Source of the DNA: Planococcus lenghuensis
GTDB taxonomy: Bacteria > Bacillota > Bacilli > Bacillales_A > Planococcaceae
DNA length: 64,000 bases
Direction: 5' to 3'
Assembly (NCBI RefSeq): GCF_001999905.1
Contig: NZ_CP019640.1
Coordinates: forward strand, 3,452,001 to 3,516,000
Both the position numbers and the translations under genes were made by a program. Under the pieces are notes generated by a model. It had not been told where the DNA came from. It made no database searches and worked only from the letters and a program-made list of their open reading frames with translations. Each line of letters opens with the position of its first letter. Position 1 is the first letter of the stretch. Of this stretch, positions 54,024 to 63,173 are shown one piece after another.

Positions 54024-54342
54024 CTTCGACCTCAATGAGGAAGATGCGTTCTTTAAAGCCTCCGCGTTTTGCCGCTTTTTTCGCGCGAATTTCTTCAAGT
54101 TCTTCAAAAGAAGCACCATGGATTTCAGCTGCTGCATGGATTAATTCCAAGAGATCAGCGAGTTCTTCAAGAGCATCTTGGTCATTAGCTGTCGCTCTGT
54201 ATTCAATTAGCTCTTCTTCTAGCTTCTTCTTGACTTCTTCTTGAAATTCTTGTGTTTCAAGAATTCTAGTTGAATAGTTTTTTCCGTCTCTTCCGATAAT
54301 TGCTGGAATTGAGTCGCGAACCAACTTATCATAGAAAGGCAT
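54010..54342 (-). CDS. MazG-like nucleoside triphosphate pyrophosphohydrolase
   Basis: The 110-residue all-helical protein begins MPFYDKLVRDSIPAII. It has the MazG-type metal motif EELIEY and EELADLLELIHAAAE (E-x2-E followed by E-x2-D). Such enzymes split NTPs to monophosphate and pyrophosphate. It sits between two PLD-helicase genes with a 12-base gap and a 14-base overlap. A joint role with the helicases, such as depleting or cleaning nucleotides, is therefore inferred. Confidence 0.85.
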   Translation of the reverse strand: MPFYDKLVRDSIPAIIGRDGKNYSTRILETQEFQEEVKKKLEEELIEYRATANDQDALEELADLLELIHAAAEIHGASFEELEEIRAKKAAKRGGFKERIFLIEVEDDKT

Positions 54343-54354
54343 TATTGTCCTCCT

Positions 54355-57264
54355 TTAGGTTGTAGATTTTTGGTCTTCATTAGTTACCAAATAATCATAG
54401 AGTTGATATTCAATACTTTGCTCTAAATTAAGATTCATAGTAACAATAGGAAGTTCTTTTCCTTTTTTATCAAAAATAGAAGTTTGTTCGACACTTCTTT
54501 GATCAGGAATAGCCTTACCTAAATAATAGAAGCTTTCTTCTTTGTCGTATTTCTGTACGAATATATGGATAGTTATCCCCAACTCTTGAGCTCGTATAAT
54601 GGCTTTCACTTCTTCTGAAGCAAGTGTTCGGTTATTTTTAGTAAACCACTTGAGTATTTCTGGGCTTAGAAATTTATCCTCATAGTTAATATTTGATTCC
54701 ACTTCTTTACGTTTATGATAAGTAATAAATATTGGACAAGTATTATGCTTCACTCTATAGCCGTATACTGTAGAAGTTTCATCCTTATCCCAGTCTAATA
54801 ACCGACAAACGTCTTTTCGTGTATACTTCTCATATAAAGTCAACGATTTATCTCGATTATATTTACTATTCAGTTGCCGAGCACTTTTTCCTATATCAAT
54901 AACCATTTCTCTAAAGAAAGTATTAGTAGCTAAACTCATACGTAAGTCTTCATTTAAAAAGAACTCATTATTTTTTAGTTTAATGATTGATTGCTGCCCG
55001 TACTTTACGCGTGCATTTTGCGTAAAGAAATCTAAATTGAAGATTCGCTTCACTGAATTAAGTACTTCTTGGGTTAGTTCGCAATTTGCCATTGAAAGTT
55101 GGTACATATAGTTCTCCATTGAGACTGTTTTGGATTTCAGCAACAATTCTAGGAGAATGATTTCATGTAGTCGTTTACCATTTAATATTTCTTGTGAAAA
55201 CATAGTAAGAACAGAATTTTCGTAGTCGGACAAAGAAGGCTCGATCTCTTTTACTTTCAGCAAAAATTGGTAGTAGTTAAAGTATGGCTTCTGAACAAGA
55301 ACTTTCGGATCAATTGAATGGTTGGTAACGAAATCTACAAGCATAGGTCTTCGGCCAAGACGGTTTTTTAATTCGATAAATGCTTCTCGCAGTAGCTTGA
55401 ACTGCGTTAAATTGCTACTGTTAATCGAGCTGAAAACCCGCTCTTTTGCAACTGCTTCAAAGTTCACAGTCGATATGCCCTTAATATAACTCGTGTCTTT
55501 TACATGCCGACGCACATTATCTTTATTTTGCGAACGGTCTCCTGAAAGAGCAACTGGGATTAAATAATTATTACGGTAATTACCGATGAAGTCGATAATC
55601 GTTACGAAGTCTTTTGAGTTATGCTTTCTGAGTCCTCTTCCCAGTTGTTGGACGAAGATGATGCTCGACTCTGTCTGTCTTAACATAACCACTTGATTGA
55701 TGCTCGGAATGTCGATTCCTTCATTAAAGATATCAACGGTTAAAATATAATCCAACTCCCCATTTTCTAACCGTTCTACTTGTCGAATTCGTTCTTCTTG
55801 TGAGTCGCCTCCCGTTAATCCCACCGTTCGAAGTCCTCGTTCATTAAGTGCTCGTGATAATCGTCCAACTTCCTCTTTACGGCTACAGAACATTAATCCT
55901 CTAACCCTATCTCCAGAGAATCCGTAGTAATGGATTTTCTCTAAAATGTGGTTTATTCGTTCTTCAGTAACAAGTTTTGTTAAAATAACCGCTTCATCCG
56001 TTACTTCTCCATCTATTTCAAGGTCTGTCACACCAAAATAATGAAACGGACAAAGCATATCTTCTTCTAACGCTTCTTGAAGTCGGATTTCATAAGCAAC
56101 ATTATAGTTAAATAGCTCATAAATATTAAATTCATCGGTTCGTTCCGGAGTAGCTGTCATCCCCATTAAAAAATTCGGTTTAAAATGATCAATTACACGT
56201 AAATAAGATTTTGCCCCTGCTTTATGTACTTCATCGATTAAAATATAATCAAATGCTGCCGGGTCGAACTGCTTTAAGTTCTCTTCTTTCGAGATCGTTT
56301 GGATGGTAGCAAATACATATCGTGCGCTGGATTGCTTGGACGAACCAGATAAAATACCAAAATCTGATTCTATCCCACCAAGAATTCGCATGAAGTCAGA
56401 TTTTGCTTTCTGTAGAATCTGTTCTCGGTGAACGACAAATAACATTCGTTTCGGAGCAAATCGCCTCACGTCAAATGCCGATAAGTACGTTTTACCAGTC
56501 CCTGTTGCTGAAACGACAAGCCCTCGCTCTTCTCCTGCTTCTCGTACAGCTAAGATCTTTTGTAGCGCTGCTTTTTGCATTTTATTCGGCTCGATTTTCA
56601 CCGCTTCTTGAACTGGGTTTACTTGGTATGGCACAGGGAGTTCAGCCACTTTTTCTGGATTGGAAAAAGTGGTCGGCGGTGTGTAATCTCTTTCATATGT
56701 CGTTATCCACTCTTCTGTTAAAGGCTGAGCGTTTTCCCACACGTCCTCAAACTGCTGGTTAAAATGGCTAATAATTTCACCATTTCCATGAGAAGTTAAT
56801 TTAACATTCCACTCATAATTTGCTTTTAATGCTTGAGCCGTTAAATTAGAACTCCCGATGATCAACGAATAATGAGATGATTGCTCAAAAATATATCCTT
56901 TTGAATGAAAGCCGGCTATATTGGCTAGCCTTACTTCAATATTTGTTACTTTCAATAGTTCTCTAAAAACTTTTGGTTGATTGAAATTCAGAAAAGTAGA
57001 AGTAAGAATTCGACCTTTGATTCCTTTTCTCTTTAAATCAAGTAAGTGAGATTTTAGGGTGGCCAACCCACTCTCTGTTATGAAGGCAACAGAAAATAAG
57101 AAAGACTGGCAATGATTTAACTCTTCAAGAAGTGTGGCTAACACGTTTTCGTTCTTTTCTTTATTATTGATCAAAAGTTTTGGCTTGTAGTTTCCGTAGC
57201 TAGTTTTTTCCTGGTCAATAAACCCTTGATGAAGTGATGCTTCTAAGTTTTCTATAAAGCTCAT
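54355..57264 (-). CDS. PLD-domain SF2 helicase with C-terminal DUF3427
   Basis: About 969 residues. The N-terminal PLD-like domain has FHSKGYIFEQ and IGSSNLTAQAL. The helicase core shows ATGTGKTYLSAFD, LIDEVHKAGAK, MTATPERTDEF and QQLGRGLRKHNSKDFVTIID. A C-terminal DUF3427 region contains TRKDVCRLLDWDKDE and NTCPIFITYHK. The start at 57264 is the ATG after GGTGAAAAAA. It follows a NUDIX gene by 30 bases. It is more AT-rich than the second helicase, so the two probably have different histories. Confidence 0.87.
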   Translation of the reverse strand: MSFIENLEASLHQGFIDQEKTSYGNYKPKLLINNKEKNENVLATLLEELNHCQSFLFSVAFITESGLATLKSHLLDLKRKGIKGRILTSTFLNFNQPKVFRELLKVTNIEVRLANIAGFHSKGYIFEQSSHYSLIIGSSNLTAQALKANYEWNVKLTSHGNGEIISHFNQQFEDVWENAQPLTEEWITTYERDYTPPTTFSNPEKVAELPVPYQVNPVQEAVKIEPNKMQKAALQKILAVREAGEERGLVVSATGTGKTYLSAFDVRRFAPKRMLFVVHREQILQKAKSDFMRILGGIESDFGILSGSSKQSSARYVFATIQTISKEENLKQFDPAAFDYILIDEVHKAGAKSYLRVIDHFKPNFLMGMTATPERTDEFNIYELFNYNVAYEIRLQEALEEDMLCPFHYFGVTDLEIDGEVTDEAVILTKLVTEERINHILEKIHYYGFSGDRVRGLMFCSRKEEVGRLSRALNERGLRTVGLTGGDSQEERIRQVERLENGELDYILTVDIFNEGIDIPSINQVVMLRQTESSIIFVQQLGRGLRKHNSKDFVTIIDFIGNYRNNYLIPVALSGDRSQNKDNVRRHVKDTSYIKGISTVNFEAVAKERVFSSINSSNLTQFKLLREAFIELKNRLGRRPMLVDFVTNHSIDPKVLVQKPYFNYYQFLLKVKEIEPSLSDYENSVLTMFSQEILNGKRLHEIILLELLLKSKTVSMENYMYQLSMANCELTQEVLNSVKRIFNLDFFTQNARVKYGQQSIIKLKNNEFFLNEDLRMSLATNTFFREMVIDIGKSARQLNSKYNRDKSLTLYEKYTRKDVCRLLDWDKDETSTVYGYRVKHNTCPIFITYHKRKEVESNINYEDKFLSPEILKWFTKNNRTLASEEVKAIIRAQELGITIHIFVQKYDKEESFYYLGKAIPDQRSVEQTSIFDKKGKELPIVTMNLNLEQSIEYQLYDYLVTNEDQKSTT

Positions 57265-57294
57265 TTTTTTCACCAGCCACTATTGGATTTGTAC

Positions 57295-57690
57295 TCAGTT
57301 TCTTATCTTTCTTAACGCCTCAACTGCCGGAACATCAGCTGGTGCCCATTCTAGAGTATTCAGTTCATGAGGGAACAACCACTTAATTTCATTATGCTCT
57401 GTCAATACCGGTGTACCATTTAATAATCGGCAATGGAAAGTTGTTAAATGAACAATACCAAAATCGTATTCATATACTGTGTGTTCTAACTGCTCCCCCA
57501 CTTCTACTTCACAATGCATTTCTTCTCGTATTTCCCGCTTCAGAGCTTCTTGAGGAGCTTCGTTTTTTTCAATCTTCCCACCTGGAAACTCCCATAAATA
57601 AGGTAAGCTTTTTTCTGGTCCTCGTTGCGCACAAAGAACTTTTTCGTCTTCCCAAATGACTGCTCCGACAACAAAAATTTCTTTTTTCAT
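57295..57690 (-). CDS. NUDIX hydrolase, MutT-like
   Basis: The 131-residue protein carries a full NUDIX box (GGKIEKNEAPQEALKREIRE, continuing with E-M) near residue 38. It has the MutT-like opening FVVGAVIWEDEKVLCAQRG. It would hydrolyse a nucleoside triphosphate, possibly oxidised or modified. The ATG at 57690 follows AGGAGG. It is the first gene of a four-gene operon with two helicases and a MazG-like enzyme. Confidence 0.88.
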   Translation of the reverse strand: MKKEIFVVGAVIWEDEKVLCAQRGPEKSLPYLWEFPGGKIEKNEAPQEALKREIREEMHCEVEVGEQLEHTVYEYDFGIVHLTTFHCRLLNGTPVLTEHNEIKWLFPHELNTLEWAPADVPAVEALRKIRN

Positions 57691-57862
57691 AAATTCCTCC
57701 TGGTGATTTCTTATTCTAAATTTTACCACAACATTCCTTTTAATTTTCTTCGGTTAGATATAAAACTGGTTTACTGGTTTACTTTTACTTACCACCCTTA
57801 TTCATGCTCAATACTTTTTGGTTTACATATATCTATTTTCTACTTTAGTTTTATATTCTGAC

Positions 57863-57902
57863 AAAAAGCCTGCTAACCCTTAATAGAGTTAGCAGGCTTT
57901 TT
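57863..57902. terminator. Bidirectional terminator
   Basis: AAAAAGCCTGCTAAC and GTTAGCAGGCTTTTT form a 15-bp stem with T-runs on both strands. It lies past the agmatinase remnant. Confidence 0.85.
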
Positions 57903-57938
57903 ACGATAAATTTCCATTCCATTTAAATTTAAAGATTT

Positions 57939-58922
57939 CTACACATTCCCGCCGACTGCCTTCGCACTCCGGCTCTCTGCCTCGTCCCGCTTCTTCAACG
58001 TCACGAGGCTGATCATCTCGAAGGCGACGGCTGCCGCAAGCCCTGTAGTGATCTCCCCGCGATCGAATGCCGGCAGTACTTCGACGAGGTCGAAGCCGAC
58101 GATGTTTAGCCCTTTGAGGCTGCGTACATACTCAAGCGCTTCGTAGCTTGTCGGTCCCGCGACTTCCGGTGTTCCGGTGCCGGGAGCATAGGCCGGATCG
58201 ATGAAGTCGATATCGAAGGTCACGAATACCGGACGGCCGCTGTCCCCGACGCGCTCGTGAATGCGTTTGATGACGTTGTCCTGACCGAGTTTCCGCGTTT
58301 CGTTCATGGTGATGATTTCAAAGCCCAGTTCCCGGGCGTCTTCGATGCAGCTTGGTCCGTACAGCGGGCCGCGCATCCGACTGGATGGAATGATCGGTGT
58401 CGATCAAGCCTTCTTCGACTGCCCGGTGGAAAAGCGTGCCATGCATGTACTTTGCCCCGTAGTACTGATCCCATGTATCGTCGTGCGAATCGAAATGGAC
58501 GAGTGAAATCGGACCGTATTATTTCGCGAATGCCCGCAGATTTCCGAGGAAAATGGAGTGATCGCCGCCGAGGATGATCGGGATAACTCCTTTTTCGAGA
58601 ATCGGGGCAAGCCCTTCGACCATTTTATCGTATGACCGATGTTCCCCGGCACGATGTCAATATCGCCGTAATCCACGCCGGAGCAGTAATCGAAGATGTT
58701 GATTTCCTGGTCAGGATTATACAGGCGTAGCAGAACGGATGAATTTCGAATATGTTGCGGGCCGTAACGCGTTCCGATCCGGTTCGATGCTACGGTATCA
58801 AACGGAATGCCGACCACGACAAAATCGACATGGTCCGTCGTCCGGATATTCTCCAGTCTCATGAATGTTCTGATCCCCGTGACCCGCGGGGACTGGGATG
58901 AATCTATCGGCTGGTATCTCAT
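57939..58922 (-). pseudogene. Agmatinase/arginase-family pseudogene
   Basis: Joining frames restores a ureohydrolase of about 325 residues with FVVVGIPFDTVASNRIGTRY, IIPIILGGDHS-type metal motif, [11 protein letters not shown] and FVTFDIDFIDPAYAPGTGTP. At least three lesions are present. One is a frameshift near 58633, another an in-frame TAA after AFAK (near 58520), and the third a frameshift near 58385 before MRGPLYGPS. Several independent lesions make sequencing error unlikely. The intact enzyme would have hydrolysed agmatine or a guanidino acid. Confidence 0.88.
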
Positions 58923-59078
58923 TTTCGTTTCCTCCTAGCTTTTCTTGTCCATACTTGATAAATAAAAGCATATACTTTATCCATAGCTGCAAAAGTCATA
59001 CCAAGTCCTTATCAAAATGGAACAGAGACGAAGACCTTCAATAACTCAGGAGCTGTCCAAAAAGCCCCCTAAATTGAA

Positions 59079-59122
59079 AACAGGGAAAGAATAACCAATC
59101 GGTTGTTCTCTCCCTGTTTTTT
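59079..59122 (+). terminator. Terminator-like hairpin upstream of the decayed agmatinase
   Basis: AACAGGGA(A)AGAATAACC pairs with GGTTGTTCTCTCCCTGTT, followed by seven T. No plus-strand gene ends here, so it may be a relic. Confidence 0.65.
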
Positions 59123-59225
59123 TGAAGCCCTCTTTTTCCGAAAGTAATCAGAGAAAACCGGCCACTTTCCGAAGATTATGCGCCAGTTTCCTTTTTGGAA
59201 ATTGGCTTTTTTTGTTACTGTACAC

Positions 59226-59262
59226 AAAAACCGCTGTTCTATTCAGAGCAACGGTTTTTGCA
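59226..59262 (-). terminator. Terminator of the MDR oxidoreductase gene
   Basis: AAAAACCG and CGGTTTTT enclose a stem with TGTTCT/AGAGCA; a minus-strand T-run follows. Confidence 0.7.
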
Positions 59263-59278
59263 CGTTAATGGTTATCGG

Positions 59279-60307
59279 TTATGACAATGAAGCGAACTCC
59301 GGCTCCGCTACTTTGACAAGCTGCTTGCCGAGATTGTTGCCTTCGAACAAGTCCAGGAACGCTTCCGGTGTTCTTTCGAAGCCCTCAGTGATTGTTTCTT
59401 CATACTTCAGCTTGCCTTCCTGCAGCCATTTCGCTAGATCCTGCGCACCGGTTTTGAAGTCCTGTGCGTAATCGCCGATGGTGAAGCCTTTCATCATTGA
59501 GCTTGTTGTGATGAATTTCCACTGGATACGCGGACCGGTATCTGCTTCGGGATTATTATAAGAAGAAATCGTGCCACACACAATGATGCGTGCATTGCGG
59601 TTGATTTCAAAAATAACCGTGTCGGAGACGAATCCGCCAACATTGTCAAAATAGACATCGACACCGTCCGGGATCGCTTTTTTGAAGTCTTCTTTAAAAT
59701 TGTTATCCTTATAATTTACGGCTGCGTCAAATCCGAGTTCGTTGATCAAATAATTGATTTTGTCCTGCGAGCCGGCAATGCCGACAACGCGTGCGCCTTT
59801 CAGTTTGGCGATTTGCCCGACGACGGAACCAACCGCGCCTGCAGCGCCGGAAACAACAACTGTTTCACCTTCCTGCGGTTTTCCGATATCGAGAAGCCCG
59901 AAATACGCGGTCAGACCGGTCATGCCGAGAATGCCGAGCCGCGTCGTGATCGGTGCGGACGCCGGATCAACTTTCTGGACCGTTTTGGCGTTTGCCACAT
60001 TATACTCCGCCCAATTGAGCCTGCCGGTGACGATATCACCTTGTTTGAACCCTTCGGCTTTTGAGTCGACGACTTCTGCCAGCACGCCGCCCGCAATCGC
60101 TTCGTTCAGCTTGAACGGCTCGACATAGGATTTGACATCTCTCATGCGGCCGCGCATATACGGATCGACTGAAAGATACAAGGTTTTAAGCAGTAGTTCA
60201 CCATCCGCCAGTGAGGGAAATTCCTTTTCAATAAAGGCAAAGTCTTCATTCGTTGGTGTGCCTTCCGGCCGATTCGCCAGGTGGATCTCTTTATATGTAG
60301 TTGGCAA
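59279..60307 (-). CDS. NADP-dependent oxidoreductase, MDR family (CurA/YfmJ-like)
   Basis: The 342-residue protein starts PTTYKEIHLANRPEG and has LYLSVDPYMRGRM near residue 50 and VSGAAGAVGSVVGQIAKLKG near 150, the leukotriene-B4-dehydrogenase/CurA subfamily pattern. Such enzymes reduce alpha,beta-unsaturated aldehydes and ketones with NADPH. The start is a TTG at 60307, seven bases after AAGGAGGT. The longer frame to 60385 reads through that ribosome site. It is a single-gene unit with its own terminator. Confidence 0.88.
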   Translation of the reverse strand: MPTTYKEIHLANRPEGTPTNEDFAFIEKEFPSLADGELLLKTLYLSVDPYMRGRMRDVKSYVEPFKLNEAIAGGVLAEVVDSKAEGFKQGDIVTGRLNWAEYNVANAKTVQKVDPASAPITTRLGILGMTGLTAYFGLLDIGKPQEGETVVVSGAAGAVGSVVGQIAKLKGARVVGIAGSQDKINYLINELGFDAAVNYKDNNFKEDFKKAIPDGVDVYFDNVGGFVSDTVIFEINRNARIIVCGTISSYNNPEADTGPRIQWKFITTSSMMKGFTIGDYAQDFKTGAQDLAKWLQEGKLKYEETITEGFERTPEAFLDLFEGNNLGKQLVKVAEPEFASLS

Positions 60308-60507
60308 TATGACGACCTCCTTCAAAAGTGAATTGCAAAGAAAAGCGTACCACTCGGACTGCTGAAATTCAAAAATACAAATCAAGTGCCTGCATCAAAA
60401 ACCGACAGGAACATGAGCAGGCAGAATGACTTTCCGGTTAGCATAAAATGAAAGAATAGCAGGTATACTAAAAATAATGAATCACTAACCGATGGAAGGA
60501 ATTCATA

Positions 60508-60709
60508 ATGTCTCCGAAAGAATCAAAAAAACGACTTGGATCAAGATTCTGCTCGTGAAGAACCAGGAATCGATGAACTCATCGATAAAACACAGGCATG
60601 TGAAGTCTGGTTCGGTTATCCGCAACCTGCATTTGACCGGAAGGAGGGACTTTTAACCTTCTCCTTCTATCCTATACGAACTAGGGATAAAACCGTTTCA
60701 TCCGATTGA
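60508..60709 (+). pseudogene. Small hypothetical gene with a homopolymer frameshift
   Basis: GGAAGGA precedes an ATG at 60508 that reads MSPKESKK into a run of seven A (60525-60531) and soon stops. With one A fewer the frame stays open for 66 codons, containing PGIDELIDKTQACEVWFGYP and FDRKEGLLTFSFYP, and ends at TGA 60707-60709. Either the gene is broken or the A-run is misread. Family unknown. Confidence 0.5.
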
Positions 60710-60870
60710 ATTTATAAGACCTTCATTTTTTTATAATTTGACGGTTTTTATTGTTGAAAGCTTCGGAAGGCGATTACTTTTCCACTGTCGTAGCTAGCTT
60801 TTTGAACCCGGATCCGTACAGTTAATCAGAGTTTACAGATCTGCAAAAAAATAAATCGCATGCTCTTAAA
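60710..60870. other. Intergenic stretch without a supported feature
   Basis: Nothing recognisable between the small broken gene and the cstA promoter. Confidence 0.5.
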
Positions 60871-60877
60871 ATATAGA

Positions 60878-60906
60878 TTGACTTGCCGAGAATAATGTAC
60901 TAATCT
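60878..60906 (+). promoter_or_regulatory. Promoter of cstA
   Basis: TTGACT (60878-60883) and TAATCT (60901-60906) have a 17-base spacer. A cre site lies about 100 bases downstream within the leader. Confidence 0.55.
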
Positions 60907-61006
60907 GAATATCAATTCAGTGACATTTTAGTTGCCTGCCGGTCTAGGCGAAGCAGGCAAAAAAGGAGAGGGAGAACGGCTCGACATCAGGTCGATCAGT
61001 TAAATA

Positions 61007-61020
61007 TGTAAGCGTTTACT
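61007..61020. promoter_or_regulatory. cre site (CcpA operator) upstream of cstA
   Basis: TGTAAGCGTTTACT matches the cre consensus in 13 of 14 positions. It is placed between promoter and start codon, a roadblock position. Confidence 0.75.
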
Positions 61021-61045
61021 TGAAATCAAAAGGAGAAAGAGAAGA

Positions 61046-62488
61046 ATGATCACGTTCATCGTTTCGGTCGCACTGTTAATTGTCGCTTACTTCACGTACG
61101 GAAAGTATATTGAAAAACTGTTTGGCCCGATGGAAAACCGAAAAACTCCCGCTTATGCCAATCATGACGGCATTGATTTCGTGCCGATGAACAAGCATAA
61201 AAACTCCCTGATCCAATTGCTCAATATTGCCGGGACAGGACCGATTTTCGGACCGATCCTTGGCGCCCTTTACGGACCTGTGGCCTTTCTATGGATTGTA
61301 ATCGGATGTGTCTTTGCCGGAGCGGTCCATGATTACCTGACCGGTATGATTTCAATCCGCAATAAAGGAGCCCATATCCCGGAGCTTGCCGGGAAATTCC
61401 TGGGCGCTGTCTCAAAGCATATCGTAAACTTTTTTGCGTTACTGCTGCTTTTGCTTGTTGGGACTGTGTTTGTCGTTACACCAGCATCCCTTCTCTCGAT
61501 TTTGATGGATGGAAAAGTGGCCATCGGCATCATCATTGCGGCCATCTTTGTTTATTACTTCCTATCGACCATTTTGCCGATCGATAAAATCATTGGCCGG
61601 CTGTATCCTTATTTTGGTGCCGTTCTGCTAGTCGGAACAATCGGAGTAGGCGGTGCTTTGCTGTTTTCCGAGTATAGAATACCGGAGCTGAACTTCGAAA
61701 ACATGCATCCGGCGAATCTGCCGATTTTCCCGTTGCTGTTTTTTACGATTACATGCGGGGCGCTGTCCGGCTTCCATGCAACCCAGTCACCGATCATTTC
61801 ACGGACGACGCAATCTGAATCACAGGGCCGGTACATCTTCTACGGCATGATGATCGCAGAAGGGGTTATCGCAATGATCTGGGCTGCTGCTGCCATGAGT
61901 ATTTTTGACGGCCAGACACTGAGTGGCATCATCACTTCCGGGACACCTTCAGCAGTTGTTAACGAAGTTTCCATGACGCTTCTTGGTGCAGTCGGCGGCA
62001 CAATCGCTGTTCTCGGCGCCGTCGTTTTGCCGATCACGTCCGGCGACACGGCATTCCGTGCTGCCCGTTCCATCATTGCGGATTACATCAAAATGGACCA
62101 GCAGAAAGTGGCGAAACGCCTGCTGATCGCCATCCCATTATTCGCTATATCTGTTGCGCTGACGCAGATCGATTTCACTCTGCTCTGGAGATACTTCTCG
62201 TGGGCAAACCAGGCCACAGCTGCAATCGCATTATGGATTGCGACTATGTATCTGTATATTCAAGGCAAGAACTACCTTGTGTCGATGGCGCCGGCTATCT
62301 TCATCACGTACATGGTCTTTGTCTACATTCTGAGTCAGCAGATCGGCTTCGGGCTGGATCTTAACGTATCGTTCATCATCGGCTTGTTCCTGACAGTTGT
62401 CCTCGTGACCATGTTCTTTGTTAAAGCGCGGAAAAACCGTGCTGACGACGTCGAAACGGTTGTCGCAGTGGAAGTTGAAGTTGTGTAA
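61046..62488 (+). CDS. cstA: Carbon starvation protein CstA family transporter
   Basis: The 480-residue protein matches the short CstA family, with about 13 membrane helices. It has IAGTGPIFGPILGALYGP near residue 62, AGAVHDYLTGMISIRNKGA near 92 and FHATQSPIISRTTQSE near 245. CstA proteins import peptides or pyruvate when preferred carbon is scarce. It is shorter than the enteric form (about 700 residues), as usual in this group. AAAAGGAG precedes the ATG, and a cre site in the leader fits catabolite repression. It is a single gene. Confidence 0.92.
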   Translation: MITFIVSVALLIVAYFTYGKYIEKLFGPMENRKTPAYANHDGIDFVPMNKHKNSLIQLLNIAGTGPIFGPILGALYGPVAFLWIVIGCVFAGAVHDYLTGMISIRNKGAHIPELAGKFLGAVSKHIVNFFALLLLLLVGTVFVVTPASLLSILMDGKVAIGIIIAAIFVYYFLSTILPIDKIIGRLYPYFGAVLLVGTIGVGGALLFSEYRIPELNFENMHPANLPIFPLLFFTITCGALSGFHATQSPIISRTTQSESQGRYIFYGMMIAEGVIAMIWAAAAMSIFDGQTLSGIITSGTPSAVVNEVSMTLLGAVGGTIAVLGAVVLPITSGDTAFRAARSIIADYIKMDQQKVAKRLLIAIPLFAISVALTQIDFTLLWRYFSWANQATAAIALWIATMYLYIQGKNYLVSMAPAIFITYMVFVYILSQQIGFGLDLNVSFIIGLFLTVVLVTMFFVKARKNRADDVETVVAVEVEVV

Positions 62489-62656
62489 ACCGAGTAAACC
62501 GAAGCAGTCAACTGAATACCGGCGGACAACATTGCCATTTATAGTCGATGAACTTCCTTTGATAAAACTGTTTATTTTCTGATTAAGATTTATGCATTTC
62601 GAGGCAACCCACCAGCATTCGGTTGCCTGTGTTTCTTTCTTACAGGTCACATCAGC

Positions 62657-62760
62657 CCCCATAGCCATCAAGTTAAGAAACTGAACAGAATATTTCAACA
62701 TCCAATCAAAAAGCGCCGCCACCTTTCTTTTAATCATCAAAAGAAAGGTGGCGCTTTTTT
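62657..62760. repeat. Dispersed repeat R3, copy 2, with terminator hairpin
   Basis: The reverse complement matches 39375-39474. Here the hairpin is intact: AAAGCGCC..CCACCTTTCTTTT pairs with AAAAGAAAGGTGGCGCTTT and a T-run follows, so it can end cstA transcription. Confidence 0.82.
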
Positions 62761-62921
62761 GTGGGATCAGAACAGATTCGACAGGAGATGACGCCGATCA
62801 GTGAAGAGGTGTTGCAACCGAATCGGTGGAATTTTGTTTGTTAGCGCTGTTCAATTCCTCCTCAGGAGGGTTTCCCATATGAACAACAATATTTTATATA
62901 GGTAAATAAAAGCTAACCTTT
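62761..62921. other. Intergenic stretch past R3
   Basis: No gene or structured element recognised before the DUF3006 stop codon. Confidence 0.5.
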
Positions 62922-63170
62922 TTACTGTTCATTTCTCTCATGCAATCTGTTTATTAACCTGTCTGCTGTTTGTTCTTTCTCTAATTTTATAGTTTCATCT
63001 AATCCAATTGCGATTAGTTCCTCACCTTTGATCTTTAACCAAAACCAATCCTGTTCTTGGCTTCCTTTCGGTAAATTAGAAACTGGCACCTCAAATTGGC
63101 GTCCAGCTTCTTCTGCGATAATCACCGCAATGTTTCCTTCAATCCGGTCTAGTACCCCGCTCACTTTCAC
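62922..63170 (-). CDS. DUF3006 domain-containing protein
   Basis: The 82-residue protein begins KVSGVLDRIEGNIAVIIAEE and matches DUF3006, a small beta-rich domain often encoded beside secreted MBL-fold/ComEC-like nucleases, as here. Start is a GTG at 63170, with GGAGGATGAG upstream inside the end of the preceding gene. Function unknown; it is probably a partner of that neighbour. Confidence 0.8.
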   Translation of the reverse strand: MKVSGVLDRIEGNIAVIIAEEAGRQFEVPVSNLPKGSQEQDWFWLKIKGEELIAIGLDETIKLEKEQTADRLINRLHERNEQ

Positions 63171-63173
63171 CGC

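Noticed and set aside
62231-62740. 169-residue minus-strand frame
   Set aside because: Most of it is antisense to cstA. Only its first codons belong to repeat R3.
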